From the NCBI RefSeq assembly GCF_943914565.1, contig NZ_CALUCN010000002.1, forward strand, positions 124,001 through 188,000: a stretch of 64,000 nucleotides of DNA. The letters run 5' to 3'. Numbering within the stretch: position 1 is the first letter of the stretch; each line of letters starts with the position of its first letter. Below the pieces are notes generated by a model. It saw only the letters and a program-made list of their open reading frames with translations. It was not told where the DNA came from and searched no databases. Source of the DNA: an uncultured Tessaracoccus sp. (GTDB lineage Bacteria > Actinomycetota > Actinomycetes > Propionibacteriales > Propionibacteriaceae). Below are positions 32,779-42,040 of the stretch, in pieces. Made by a program: the position numbers and the translations under genes.

Positions 32779-35700
32779 GTGGCGCTCAGCAACAGAGACT
32801 TGGTCGGCAAGATGCTGGAGGAGCTCTCGGAGCCGCTGCACGAGTTCTTGGTGGCGCACCTCGGGCCCACCTGGATCGACGGTGTGCGTCGCAAGGACGG
32901 CGAGGCCGGGTACGGCGGCGGCCGGTCGTACAACCCCAAGGACGTGCAGGAGCAGCTGAAGGTCATCACGATGGCGCCCGGCGCGTTCAAGCGCGTCGGC
33001 GGCCATGACCTCATCAACTACGCCTCCGAGCTGCGCAGTGTCCGCAACCAGTGGGCCCACATGACCCCCTTCCCCACCGACGCCGCGCTGCGCGCGCTCG
33101 ACACCGGCGCCCGGCTCCTGCTGAAGATCGGCGCGAAACCGGAGGCCGCCCGCGTCCGTCAGCTGCACAGCGACCTGAACCGCCGCAGTGTCCGCGAGCA
33201 GGACCGCAAGCTCTTGGCGAAGGAGGCCAATGTCCCGGCCTCGCAAGGCCTCAAGCCGTGGCGCGAGGTGCTGCGCCCGCACGAGGACGTCGCGACGGGC
33301 AACTTCCGGGCGTCGGAATTCGCCGCCGACCTGTGGCAGGTGTCGCAGTGCCCGCACAAGATCACCGACTACTCCGACGCACGAGCCTTCTTCGAACGCA
33401 CCTACCTCACCACGGGCCTACGGGACCTCATCGCGATGGCCGTCCGCCGCCTCTCGGGCGACCAGAACGCCGCCCCGGTCATCAACCTCCAGACCAACTT
33501 CGGCGGCGGCAAGACCCACTCGATGCTGACGCTGTGGCACCTCGCCGGGGGCGAGCCGCTCGGCCTGTTCCCGCAGGAGTTCCAGGAGCTGCTGAGCGAG
33601 TCGGGCTACGTGCGCGACGACCAGCCGCTCAAGGCAAGGCGCGTCGCGATCGTCGGCACCGAGCTCGAGCCCCACGGCCGGGAGGTTCAGGGACAGCGCA
33701 TCAACACCCTCTGGGGCGAGCTGGCGTGGCAGCTGGGCGGGCACGACGCGTTCCAGCTCGTCGCGGACGCCGATGCCACCGGCACCAATCCCGGCGCCGC
33801 GCTCCACACCCTCCTCGAGCGCTACGCGCCCGCGGTGATCCTCATCGACGAGTGGGTCGCCTACGCGCGCCAGCTGCTCGAGCGGGACGACCTCGTGGGC
33901 GGGTCCTTCGAGACGCAGTTCACGTTCGCGCAAACACTGACCGAGGTGGCCAAGGCCGTCCCCGGCATCTTCGTCGCCATCTCGATCCCCGCCTCCCACG
34001 ACGGCGACGACAAGGCCCGCGGCAACGACGAGGAGGTCGGCGGCCGGGCCGGTCAGGAGGCCCTGAGCCGGCTGCAGAACGTCGTCCGCCGCACCGCTGA
34101 CCAGTGGCGCCCCGCCTCCGCGACGGAGTCGTACCACATCGTGCGCCGGCGGCTCTTCCAGGCGGCGGACGCCGACGCGCAGGCGGCCATCAACGCCACG
34201 GCCAAGGCGTTCGTCGAGTTCTACACCGAGCGCAGCACCGACTTCCCCAAGGAGGCCCGCGACTACCGCTACGAGGAACGCATCCGGGAGACGTACCCGA
34301 TCCACCCGGAGGTGTTCGACCGCCTCTACGAGGACTGGTCGACACTCGACCGCTTCCAGCGCACCCGCGGCGTGCTGCGGTTCATGAACGGCGTGATCCA
34401 CGCGTTGTGGGCCTCGGGCGACCAGTCGCCGATGATCATGCCCGGCTCGATCCCGTTCTACCTGCCCGCCGTCGGCGACGAGATCACCCAGTACCTGCCC
34501 GACTCGTGGAAGGCCATCATCGACGCCGACGTCGACGGCGAGGGGTCCGAGCCCTGGAAGATCGACGCCGACAAGCCCCTTTTCGGTGCGCGCCAGATCG
34601 CCAAACGGCTCGCGCGCGGGGTGTTCTTCGGCTCGGCCGCCACGCTGGGGGCCGGGCAGAAGGGCATCGAGACCCAGCGGCTCTTCCTCGGGGTCGCGAC
34701 GCCGGGGGACGCCGTCGGCAACTTCCACTCCGCACTCGCGAACCTCTCCGACCGCGCCACGCACTTCTACGGCACGCACGGCCGCTACTGGTACGACCTC
34801 CAGGCCAACATCTCGCGCCGCGCGAAGGACCAGGCCGAGCGGCTCCACGTCGAGGACGTGTGGGCGGAGATCGTGCGCAGGCTCACCGCCACCGAGCGCG
34901 GCGGCGCGGAGTTCGCGCGCGTGCACGTGTGCCCGGAGGACTCCGGCGACGTGATCGACACCGACGAGGCGCGGCTCGTGATCCTCCACCCGAGGGCGAC
35001 GCACCGCAAGGGCGACCAGGAATCGGAGGCCATGCGCGCCGCGTACGACCTCACGACGCACCACGGCTCCGGCAACCGCGTGCACCGCAACATGCTCGTC
35101 CACCTCGCCGCCGACGAGGTCATGTACGAGCAGCTCGAGCACGCGACGCGCGAGTACCTGGGCTGGGACTACATCCTCGCCAACGCCGCCGAGCTCGACC
35201 TCACGCACAACCAGCGCGTGCAGGCGGAGGACAAGCGCGCGGTCGCCGACGCCACCGTCGACGACCGGCTGACGCTCACGTTCATCTGGACGCTGGTGCC
35301 CACGCAGCACGACGGCGGCCAGCCGTTCACGATCGAGGCCCAGCGCACCGACGGGGCCGCGACCTCGTCGCTCACCGCACGGGTGGCGAAGAAGCTCCGC
35401 AACAGCGATCAGCTGCGCGCCCACCAGGTGGGCAGCACCGTCCGCCTCGAGCTGGGCCGCTACCCCGCGATCTGGGCGGCCGGGCACGTCCGCGTGGGCG
35501 ACCTGTGGCAGCTCTACACGCAGTACCCGTACATGCCGCGGCTGCGCGACGAGCGCGTGCTGCTCGAGAGCCTCACGGAGCTCAGCCCCATCAGCTGGGC
35601 GATGGACGGCTTCGCCCTCGCCGACGGCGTGGACGACTCCGGCCGGTACCTGGGCCTGTGGATCCCCGGTGACAAGGTGGACCCCGTCGTCACGTCCGAG

Positions 35701-36102
35701 ACCCTCGTCGTGCAGCCCGAGCGCGCGCAGCACCAGCGCGACGAGGAGACCCGCCCGGCTCCCGAAGCCGAACCGCAGCCCGGGCCCAGTTCGAGCCCCG
35801 ACGAGCACCCGTCGGCCCCGATGCCTGGCCCGTCCCCCACGTCGGTCGCTCCGGCGGCCCGCGCCCCGCGTCGGACCCGACTCTTCTCGTCGGTACAGCT
35901 CACACCTGAGTCGGCGTCGAGCGAGTTCATCAACATCGACAAGGAGGTCCTCCGTCACCTGATCGGCGACCTCGGCACCGACGTGCACGTCCGCCTCGAG
36001 ATCGAGGCGACGCGCCCCGAGGGCTTCGACGACACCACCGTCCGCATCGTGAGCGAGAACGGCACCACGCTCGGGTTCGAGGACGTCAGCTTCCTCGAGT
36101 AG
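32779..36102 (+). CDS. DUF499 AAA-type ATPase, defence-associated
   Basis: 1107 residues from a GTG with AAGGAGG four bases upstream. DUF499 hallmarks: NLQTNFGGGKTHSM with Walker Lys245, and Walker B AVILIDEWVAYAR with Asp357-Glu358. Similar ATPases include PglY/BrxC of BREX systems. An N-terminal ~100-residue Swt1-like HEPN-type segment (SEPLHEFLVAHLGPTWID) precedes it. Residues about 990-1035 are a Pro/Ser/Glu-rich linker, then a ~70-residue C-terminal domain. Same strand as the helicase and methylase, but separated from them by the tryptophanase module, so it must now use its own promoter. Confidence 0.87.
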   Translation: MALSNRDLVGKMLEELSEPLHEFLVAHLGPTWIDGVRRKDGEAGYGGGRSYNPKDVQEQLKVITMAPGAFKRVGGHDLINYASELRSVRNQWAHMTPFPTDAALRALDTGARLLLKIGAKPEAARVRQLHSDLNRRSVREQDRKLLAKEANVPASQGLKPWREVLRPHEDVATGNFRASEFAADLWQVSQCPHKITDYSDARAFFERTYLTTGLRDLIAMAVRRLSGDQNAAPVINLQTNFGGGKTHSMLTLWHLAGGEPLGLFPQEFQELLSESGYVRDDQPLKARRVAIVGTELEPHGREVQGQRINTLWGELAWQLGGHDAFQLVADADATGTNPGAALHTLLERYAPAVILIDEWVAYARQLLERDDLVGGSFETQFTFAQTLTEVAKAVPGIFVAISIPASHDGDDKARGNDEEVGGRAGQEALSRLQNVVRRTADQWRPASATESYHIVRRRLFQAADADAQAAINATAKAFVEFYTERSTDFPKEARDYRYEERIRETYPIHPEVFDRLYEDWSTLDRFQRTRGVLRFMNGVIHALWASGDQSPMIMPGSIPFYLPAVGDEITQYLPDSWKAIIDADVDGEGSEPWKIDADKPLFGARQIAKRLARGVFFGSAATLGAGQKGIETQRLFLGVATPGDAVGNFHSALANLSDRATHFYGTHGRYWYDLQANISRRAKDQAERLHVEDVWAEIVRRLTATERGGAEFARVHVCPEDSGDVIDTDEARLVILHPRATHRKGDQESEAMRAAYDLTTHHGSGNRVHRNMLVHLAADEVMYEQLEHATREYLGWDYILANAAELDLTHNQRVQAEDKRAVADATVDDRLTLTFIWTLVPTQHDGGQPFTIEAQRTDGAATSSLTARVAKKLRNSDQLRAHQVGSTVRLELGRYPAIWAAGHVRVGDLWQLYTQYPYMPRLRDERVLLESLTELSPISWAMDGFALADGVDDSGRYLGLWIPGDKVDPVVTSETLVVQPERAQHQRDEETRPAPEAEPQPGPSSSPDEHPSAPMPGPSPTSVAPAARAPRRTRLFSSVQLTPESASSEFINIDKEVLRHLIGDLGTDVHVRLEIEATRPEGFDDTTVRIVSENGTTLGFEDVSFLE

Positions 36103-36157
36103 GGACGACGCCACCGAATCCGTCCCGTTCCGAGCTCCACAGGAGTAGCGTCGACCC

Positions 36158-37021
36158 ATGGATGAGACGACGTTTTCCCTTGCCACACCCGATGGCATCG
36201 AGCTGCAGGTCTACCGCTGGGCACCTGCGGGCACCCCGAGGGCCGTGGTGCAGGTCCACCACGGCCTGGGCGAGCACGCCGGCCGATACCGGCGCTTCGC
36301 GTCCGCACTGACCGACGCCGGCCACCTCGTCGTGGCACCGGACCAACGGGCCTCCGGACGCACCGCGCAGGGCGAGTACGGCAACTGGGGCCCCGACGGA
36401 TGGGCCGGCTGGGTGCGCGACTACGCGCTCCTCACCGCCCGCATCCGCGAGGACGAGCCCGGGCTGCCCGTCGCGCTGTTCGGGCACTCACTGGGATCGT
36501 TCGGCGCCCAGCACCACCTGCTCGACCACTCCGGCGACGTCGATGCCGTCGTCCTGAGCGGCACCGGCGACGTGGTCGCGCTCGCCCCGTTGCTGGCCGG
36601 CGACGGCCAGGGTCCCGCTGACCTGTCAACCTTCAACGCTGCCTTCGAGCACCGCACGGGATTCGAGTGGTTGACCCGCGACGAGGCCGAGGTCGACAGG
36701 TACGTCGCGGATCCCGCATGTGGCTGGGCGGCGCCGCCCCCGGCGGGCATCGGCACGCTCGCGGAGGCCGGTGACCCGGCTCGGGTGGCCCGGATCCGCA
36801 AGGACCTGCCGATCCTGCTCGTCTCCGGCGACCAGGACCCCGTCGGTGGCGGCGGCAGCGGCGTCCGCACCACTGCCGAGCGCTACGAGGCCGCGGGGCT
36901 CGAGCGTGTCGAGACGACGCTCTACCCCGGTGCCCGTCACGAGATCCTCAACGAGACCAACCGCGACGAGGTGACCCGAGACATCATCGCGTTCCTCGAC
37001 CGCGCCCTCGCACTCAGCTGA
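36158..37021 (+). CDS. Alpha/beta hydrolase, monoacylglycerol-lipase-like
   Basis: 287 residues. Nucleophile elbow GHSLGSFG with Ser111, catalytic Asp in SGDQDPV and His in GARHEIL give a complete triad; the HHGLGEHAGRY oxyanion segment near residue 34 is typical of lysophospholipase/monoacylglycerol lipase-like proteins. Cytosolic. No partner genes; 55 bp after the DUF499 gene and probably independent of it. A strong hairpin terminator follows. Confidence 0.85.
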   Translation: MDETTFSLATPDGIELQVYRWAPAGTPRAVVQVHHGLGEHAGRYRRFASALTDAGHLVVAPDQRASGRTAQGEYGNWGPDGWAGWVRDYALLTARIREDEPGLPVALFGHSLGSFGAQHHLLDHSGDVDAVVLSGTGDVVALAPLLAGDGQGPADLSTFNAAFEHRTGFEWLTRDEAEVDRYVADPACGWAAPPPAGIGTLAEAGDPARVARIRKDLPILLVSGDQDPVGGGGSGVRTTAERYEAAGLERVETTLYPGARHEILNETNRDEVTRDIIAFLDRALALS

Positions 37022-37029
37022 CCGCAGAC

Positions 37030-37072
37030 ACGACGCGCCCCCGGCCTCGCAAGGAAGCCGGGGGCGCGTCGT
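37030..37072. terminator. Bidirectional terminator between hydrolase and hspR
   Basis: Perfect 16-bp stem (ACGACGCGCCCCCGGC and its complement) with an 11-base loop, nine bases after the hydrolase stop and nine bases before the convergent hspR stop. Positioned to end both transcripts. Confidence 0.85.
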
Positions 37073-37080
37073 GGGACGGC

Positions 37081-37503
37081 TCAGGGCCAGTCGAGTTCGC
37101 GCAGTGGCGTCGCGCGGTACCCGCCGGTGTGGATGCCGCCGTGGATGTCTGCGGTGAACAGCCTCGTCATCCCGGTGTCCTGCACCCGCTGGAGCGTCTC
37201 GGCGAGACGGTCGATCTGGCCGCGCAGGGCGTCGACCTCGTCCTCGAGCGCGAGGATGCGGCGGATGCCCTCCAGGTTGATGCCCTCCTCCTGCGAGAGC
37301 TGCTGGATGTGGCGCAGCTTCGCGATGTCGTGCAGCGAGTAGCGCCGCCCGCGCCCGCGGGCCCGCTTCGGCACGACGAGGCCCAGCCGGTCGTAGCCGC
37401 GCAGGGTCTGCGGGTGCATGCCGGCGAGCTCGCCGGCGATCGAGATCGGGAAGACCGCGGCGTGCGGGTCGAAGGGTTGTGGAAGGTTCGTCATCGCACT
37501 CAC
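37081..37503 (-). CDS. hspR: HspR, MerR-family heat-shock repressor
   Basis: 140 residues if started at GTG 37503 (overlapping the dnaJ stop), 137 from ATG 37494. MerR winged helix: FPISIAGELAGMHPQTLRGYDRLGLV, then RRYSLHDIAKLRHIQQLSQEEGINLEGI and a coiled segment. HspR binds HAIR inverted repeats with DnaK as co-repressor. Last gene of the dnaK-grpE-dnaJ-hspR operon, the standard actinobacterial order, and two HAIR-like sites lie upstream of dnaK. Confidence 0.95.
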   Translation of the reverse strand: MSAMTNLPQPFDPHAAVFPISIAGELAGMHPQTLRGYDRLGLVVPKRARGRGRRYSLHDIAKLRHIQQLSQEEGINLEGIRRILALEDEVDALRGQIDRLAETLQRVQDTGMTRLFTADIHGGIHTGGYRATPLRELDWP

Positions 37504-38657
37504 CCGAAGAGGTCAGCTCGTGGGTTGGCCTGGCGCGACGCCTCGGTGAACGCCCGCATGGCGGCCTTGGCCTCGTCGCTCAGCGCTTCCGGCACCTCGA
37601 CGCGGATGGTCACCACCAGGTCGCCGCGCGACCCGTCGCTGCGACGCACGCCCTTGCCGCGCACGCGCATCTTGCGGCCGTTGGAGGTGCCGGCGGGCAG
37701 CCGCAGCTTCACCTTCGCGCCCTCGAGGGTCGGCACCGTGATCTCGGCGCCGAGCGACGCCTCGCCGATCGTGACGGGCACGTCGAGCGTGAGGTTGTGG
37801 CCGTCTCGACCGAAGATCCGGTGCGGCTCCACCTCGACCTCGACGTACAAGTCCCCCGCGGCACCGCCGTGCTCCCCGGCCGCGCCCTTGCCCTTGATGC
37901 GCACGCGCTGGCCGTCGTCGACGCCGGCGGGGATCCGCACCTGCATCGAGTTCGACGAGCGCCCCCGGCCGGAGCCGTCGCACTCGGGGCAGGGGTCGTC
38001 GACGATGAGGCCGCGGCCCTTGCAGTCGGGGCAGGGCTCGGAGAACGCGAACACGCCCCCGGTCTCGGAGGACCGCATGCCGGAGCCCTCACACGTCGGG
38101 CAGACCCTCGGCAGGGTGCCCGCCTTGGCGCCCGTGCCCCGGCACGCGGAGCAGGGCGAGTCCGACGGGGTGCGCAGCTGCACCGTCGTGCCCTCGACGG
38201 CCTGCTCGAACGTGAGCCTGGCCTTCGCCTCGATGTCCGCGCCCCGACGGGGGCCCCGCTGCTGCGGACGCCGCCCGCCGGTGGCGCCGCCACCGAACAG
38301 GTTGCCGAAGAGGTCGCCCAGGTTGCCGGCGCCGCCGGGGGAGGCGTTGCGGAACAGGTCCTCGAAGCCGGTGGCGCCGCCCTGCGACGGCCCCTGCCTC
38401 GGGAACCGGAACCCACCTCCCCCGAACAGGCTCCGCGCCTCGTCGTACTCCTTGCGCTTCTTGGGGTCGCCGAGCACGGAGTTGGCCTCGGAGGCTTCCT
38501 TGAAGCGCTTCTCGGCCTGCTTGTCGCCCGGGTTGCGATCCGGGTGGTTCTTCGCGGCGATCTTGCGGAACGCCTTCCGAATCTCATCGGACGAAGCGTT
38601 CTTGGACACGCCGAGGACCTTGTAGTAGTCCTTCTCGATCCAGTCCTTCGTGCTCAT
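37500..38657 (-). CDS. dnaJ: Chaperone DnaJ
   Basis: 385 residues. J-domain with HPD at 38-40, a Gly/Phe-rich linker (about 80-130), four zinc-finger CxxCxGxG repeats (CSACRGTG, CPTCEGSG, CPDCKGRG, CPECDGSG), and two C-terminal client-binding domains. Stimulates DnaK ATPase and delivers clients. 17 bp after grpE. This is the HspR-linked DnaJ1 type with the N-terminal STKDWIEKDYYKVLGV start. Confidence 0.97.
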   Translation of the reverse strand: MSTKDWIEKDYYKVLGVSKNASSDEIRKAFRKIAAKNHPDRNPGDKQAEKRFKEASEANSVLGDPKKRKEYDEARSLFGGGGFRFPRQGPSQGGATGFEDLFRNASPGGAGNLGDLFGNLFGGGATGGRRPQQRGPRRGADIEAKARLTFEQAVEGTTVQLRTPSDSPCSACRGTGAKAGTLPRVCPTCEGSGMRSSETGGVFAFSEPCPDCKGRGLIVDDPCPECDGSGRGRSSNSMQVRIPAGVDDGQRVRIKGKGAAGEHGGAAGDLYVEVEVEPHRIFGRDGHNLTLDVPVTIGEASLGAEITVPTLEGAKVKLRLPAGTSNGRKMRVRGKGVRRSDGSRGDLVVTIRVEVPEALSDEAKAAMRAFTEASRQANPRADLFG

Positions 38658-38674
38658 TCACGGCCCTTTCGGCT

Positions 38675-39273
38675 TCAGGGGTTCGCCACCGCGACGCGCG
38701 CGGGGCGGATCACCCGGCCACCCAGCTCGTAACCGGGCTGGATGACCTGGGAGATCGTCACGACGTCGACCGGCTCGTCGAGCGGCGCCTGCATGAGCGC
38801 CTCGTGACGCACCGGGTCGAACTCCTCACCGACGGCACCGAAGACGACGAGCCCGTGCTTCGCCGCGACCTTCTCGATCTCGGCGATGATCATCTGCCCG
38901 CCCTCGGCGATGTCGTCGTGCTGCTTGGCCAGCGCGATCGCGTCCAGCGTCGGCAGCAGATCCATCACGACGGCCTCGACGCCCGCCTGCTTCGCGAGGT
39001 GGCGGTCGCGGTCGACGCGCTTCTTGTAGTTGGCGTACTCGGCCTGGAGCCGCTGGAGGTCCTCGGTGCGCTCACGCGCGAGGGCCTCGAAGTCGGTCTC
39101 CGGCTCGGCCGCCGTCTCGGCTTCTTGCTCGGGCGCCGCATCCGTCTCGACGTCGGCGGCATCGGGAGGAGGCGCCTCGCCGGCGGAGTCGACGTCACTC
39201 GGGGGCTCCGCCGGGGCGAGGGGTTCCTCGACGCCCTCGCCCACGGCCTCGCCCTCGGGAACGAATTCCTGGC

Positions 39274-39277
<4 letters not shown>
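38675..39277 (-). CDS. grpE: Nucleotide exchange factor GrpE
   Basis: 200 residues from a GTG overlapping the dnaK stop (GTGA). A long acidic, Pro/Glu/Ala-rich N-terminal arm of about 65 residues, then the coiled-coil and beta-wing with YANYKKRVDRDR, MDLLPTLDAIALA and the C-terminal VVTISQVIQPGYELGGRVIRPARVAV. Releases ADP from DnaK. Confidence 0.96.
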
Positions 39278-41142
<1,865 letters not shown>

Positions 41143-41181
41143 GGGGTTCCTCCAAAGATTTCAAGACTGACTGACACTCCC

Positions 41182-41202
41182 CTTGAGCGGGGTTGACTCA
41201 AG
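41182..41202 (-). promoter_or_regulatory. HAIR element (HspR operator) upstream of dnaK
   Basis: CTTGAGC-N7-ACTCAAG, one mismatch from the HspR consensus CTTGAGT-N7-ACTCAAG, 40-60 bp upstream of the dnaK start. On the minus strand a -10-like TAACTT abuts it, with a -35-like TTGTCT about 18 bp upstream, so bound HspR would block the promoter. Confidence 0.9.
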
Positions 41203-41234
41203 TTAACCACACCGTGACCTTCCAGACAAATGAA

Positions 41235-41255
41235 GTTGAGTCGGAGGGGCTCAAG
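41235..41255 (-). promoter_or_regulatory. Second, weaker HAIR-like element
   Basis: GTTGAGT-N7-GCTCAAG, two mismatches from consensus, centred 53 bp (about five helical turns) from the first. The spacing suits co-operative binding. It also lies 72 bp upstream of the divergent Fic-like gene at 41327. Confidence 0.65.
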
Positions 41256-41326
41256 GCATGGCGCCAGTGCGCGACGCCGTGGTCGCGTAGGCTACGGACC
41301 AGCGTCCGGGCGACGAAGGAGCACGC

Positions 41327-41992
41327 ATGACACGACTCACGGTCAACGACCTGGCGCGGGTCGTGTATTCCTCCGGCAAGGTGTTCGACGGCTTGGGTAC
41401 CGGGCGGCTCGACACGGAGCGATTCCTGCGGTCCGGGGACACCACGGGCGTCACCTCCCGCGCCGACCTGGCCCTGCTGCAGGACCTCCGCGACGTCGCC
41501 CAGTTCGTCATCGACCACGGCGGGCGGCCGATCGACGCCGCCCACGTCCGCGAGGTCAACGCACAGCTCACGAGGAGCGCTGCGCTCCACCCGGGCCAGT
41601 ACCGATCGGAAGCGCAGGGCATCGGCGTCAGGACCAGGTACGGCGTGCACCGTCCTCCCGCCGTGGACGACGCGTCCATGCAGCGCTTGCTCGACCAGTC
41701 TCGGTCGACCGATCCCGAGGCCGAGGCCGTGAACCTGTTCGTGGCGCTCGCCAAGGCGCAGCCCTTCGAGGACGGCAACAAGCGCACGGCGCTGTTCGTC
41801 GCGAACTCCCGCCTGATCGGGGCGGGCCACGACCAACTGCTGGCCATCCCCGTCGACGAGGACGACCCCGGCGTCGCCGACGCGTTCAACGACGCCCTCG
41901 CACGTGCTTACGTCTTCGACGACGACGCGGCGGTGCAGCAGATGCTGCACGAGCACGGGCTCTTCGCCCGGGACGGCAACGGCGTTCGCTGA
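41327..41992 (+). CDS. Fic/Doc-like protein lacking the catalytic histidine
   Basis: 221 residues; ATG with AAGGAG seven bases upstream. The Fic/Doc core is recognisable but reads AKAQPFEDGNKRTALF: Gln145 stands where the catalytic His of HPFxDGN should be, and the final Arg of the long motif is missing as in Doc-type proteins. The N-terminal part includes a Doc-like LLQDLRDVAQFV helix and HPGQYRS. Activity as AMP transferase or kinase is doubtful. No Phd-type antitoxin is adjacent. Divergent from dnaK. Confidence 0.7.
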   Translation: MTRLTVNDLARVVYSSGKVFDGLGTGRLDTERFLRSGDTTGVTSRADLALLQDLRDVAQFVIDHGGRPIDAAHVREVNAQLTRSAALHPGQYRSEAQGIGVRTRYGVHRPPAVDDASMQRLLDQSRSTDPEAEAVNLFVALAKAQPFEDGNKRTALFVANSRLIGAGHDQLLAIPVDEDDPGVADAFNDALARAYVFDDDAAVQQMLHEHGLFARDGNGVR

Positions 41993-42040
41993 GCCCCACC
42001 TGCCGGCGGGCCCCGGGCGGCGTCGTGACAGCATGGTCTC

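Noticed and set aside
22027..36102. Calling the locus a standard BREX or DISARM system
   Set aside because: PglZ, BrxA, BrxB/BrxL and DrmA/DrmB/DrmC-type proteins are not present; only component families are shared.
36103..36157. Hydrolase as a fourth gene of the defence cassette
   Set aside because: It has its own start, a generic lipase-like fold and a terminator; nothing ties it to the system other than proximity.
33418..36198. Long minus-strand frame over the DUF499 gene
   Set aside because: Antisense to a gene with clear Walker motifs; composition typical of a shadow frame.
41993..42040. Cobalamin riboswitch ahead of bluB-cobT
   Set aside because: The spacer is 48 bp, far too short, and lacks a B12-box-like sequence.
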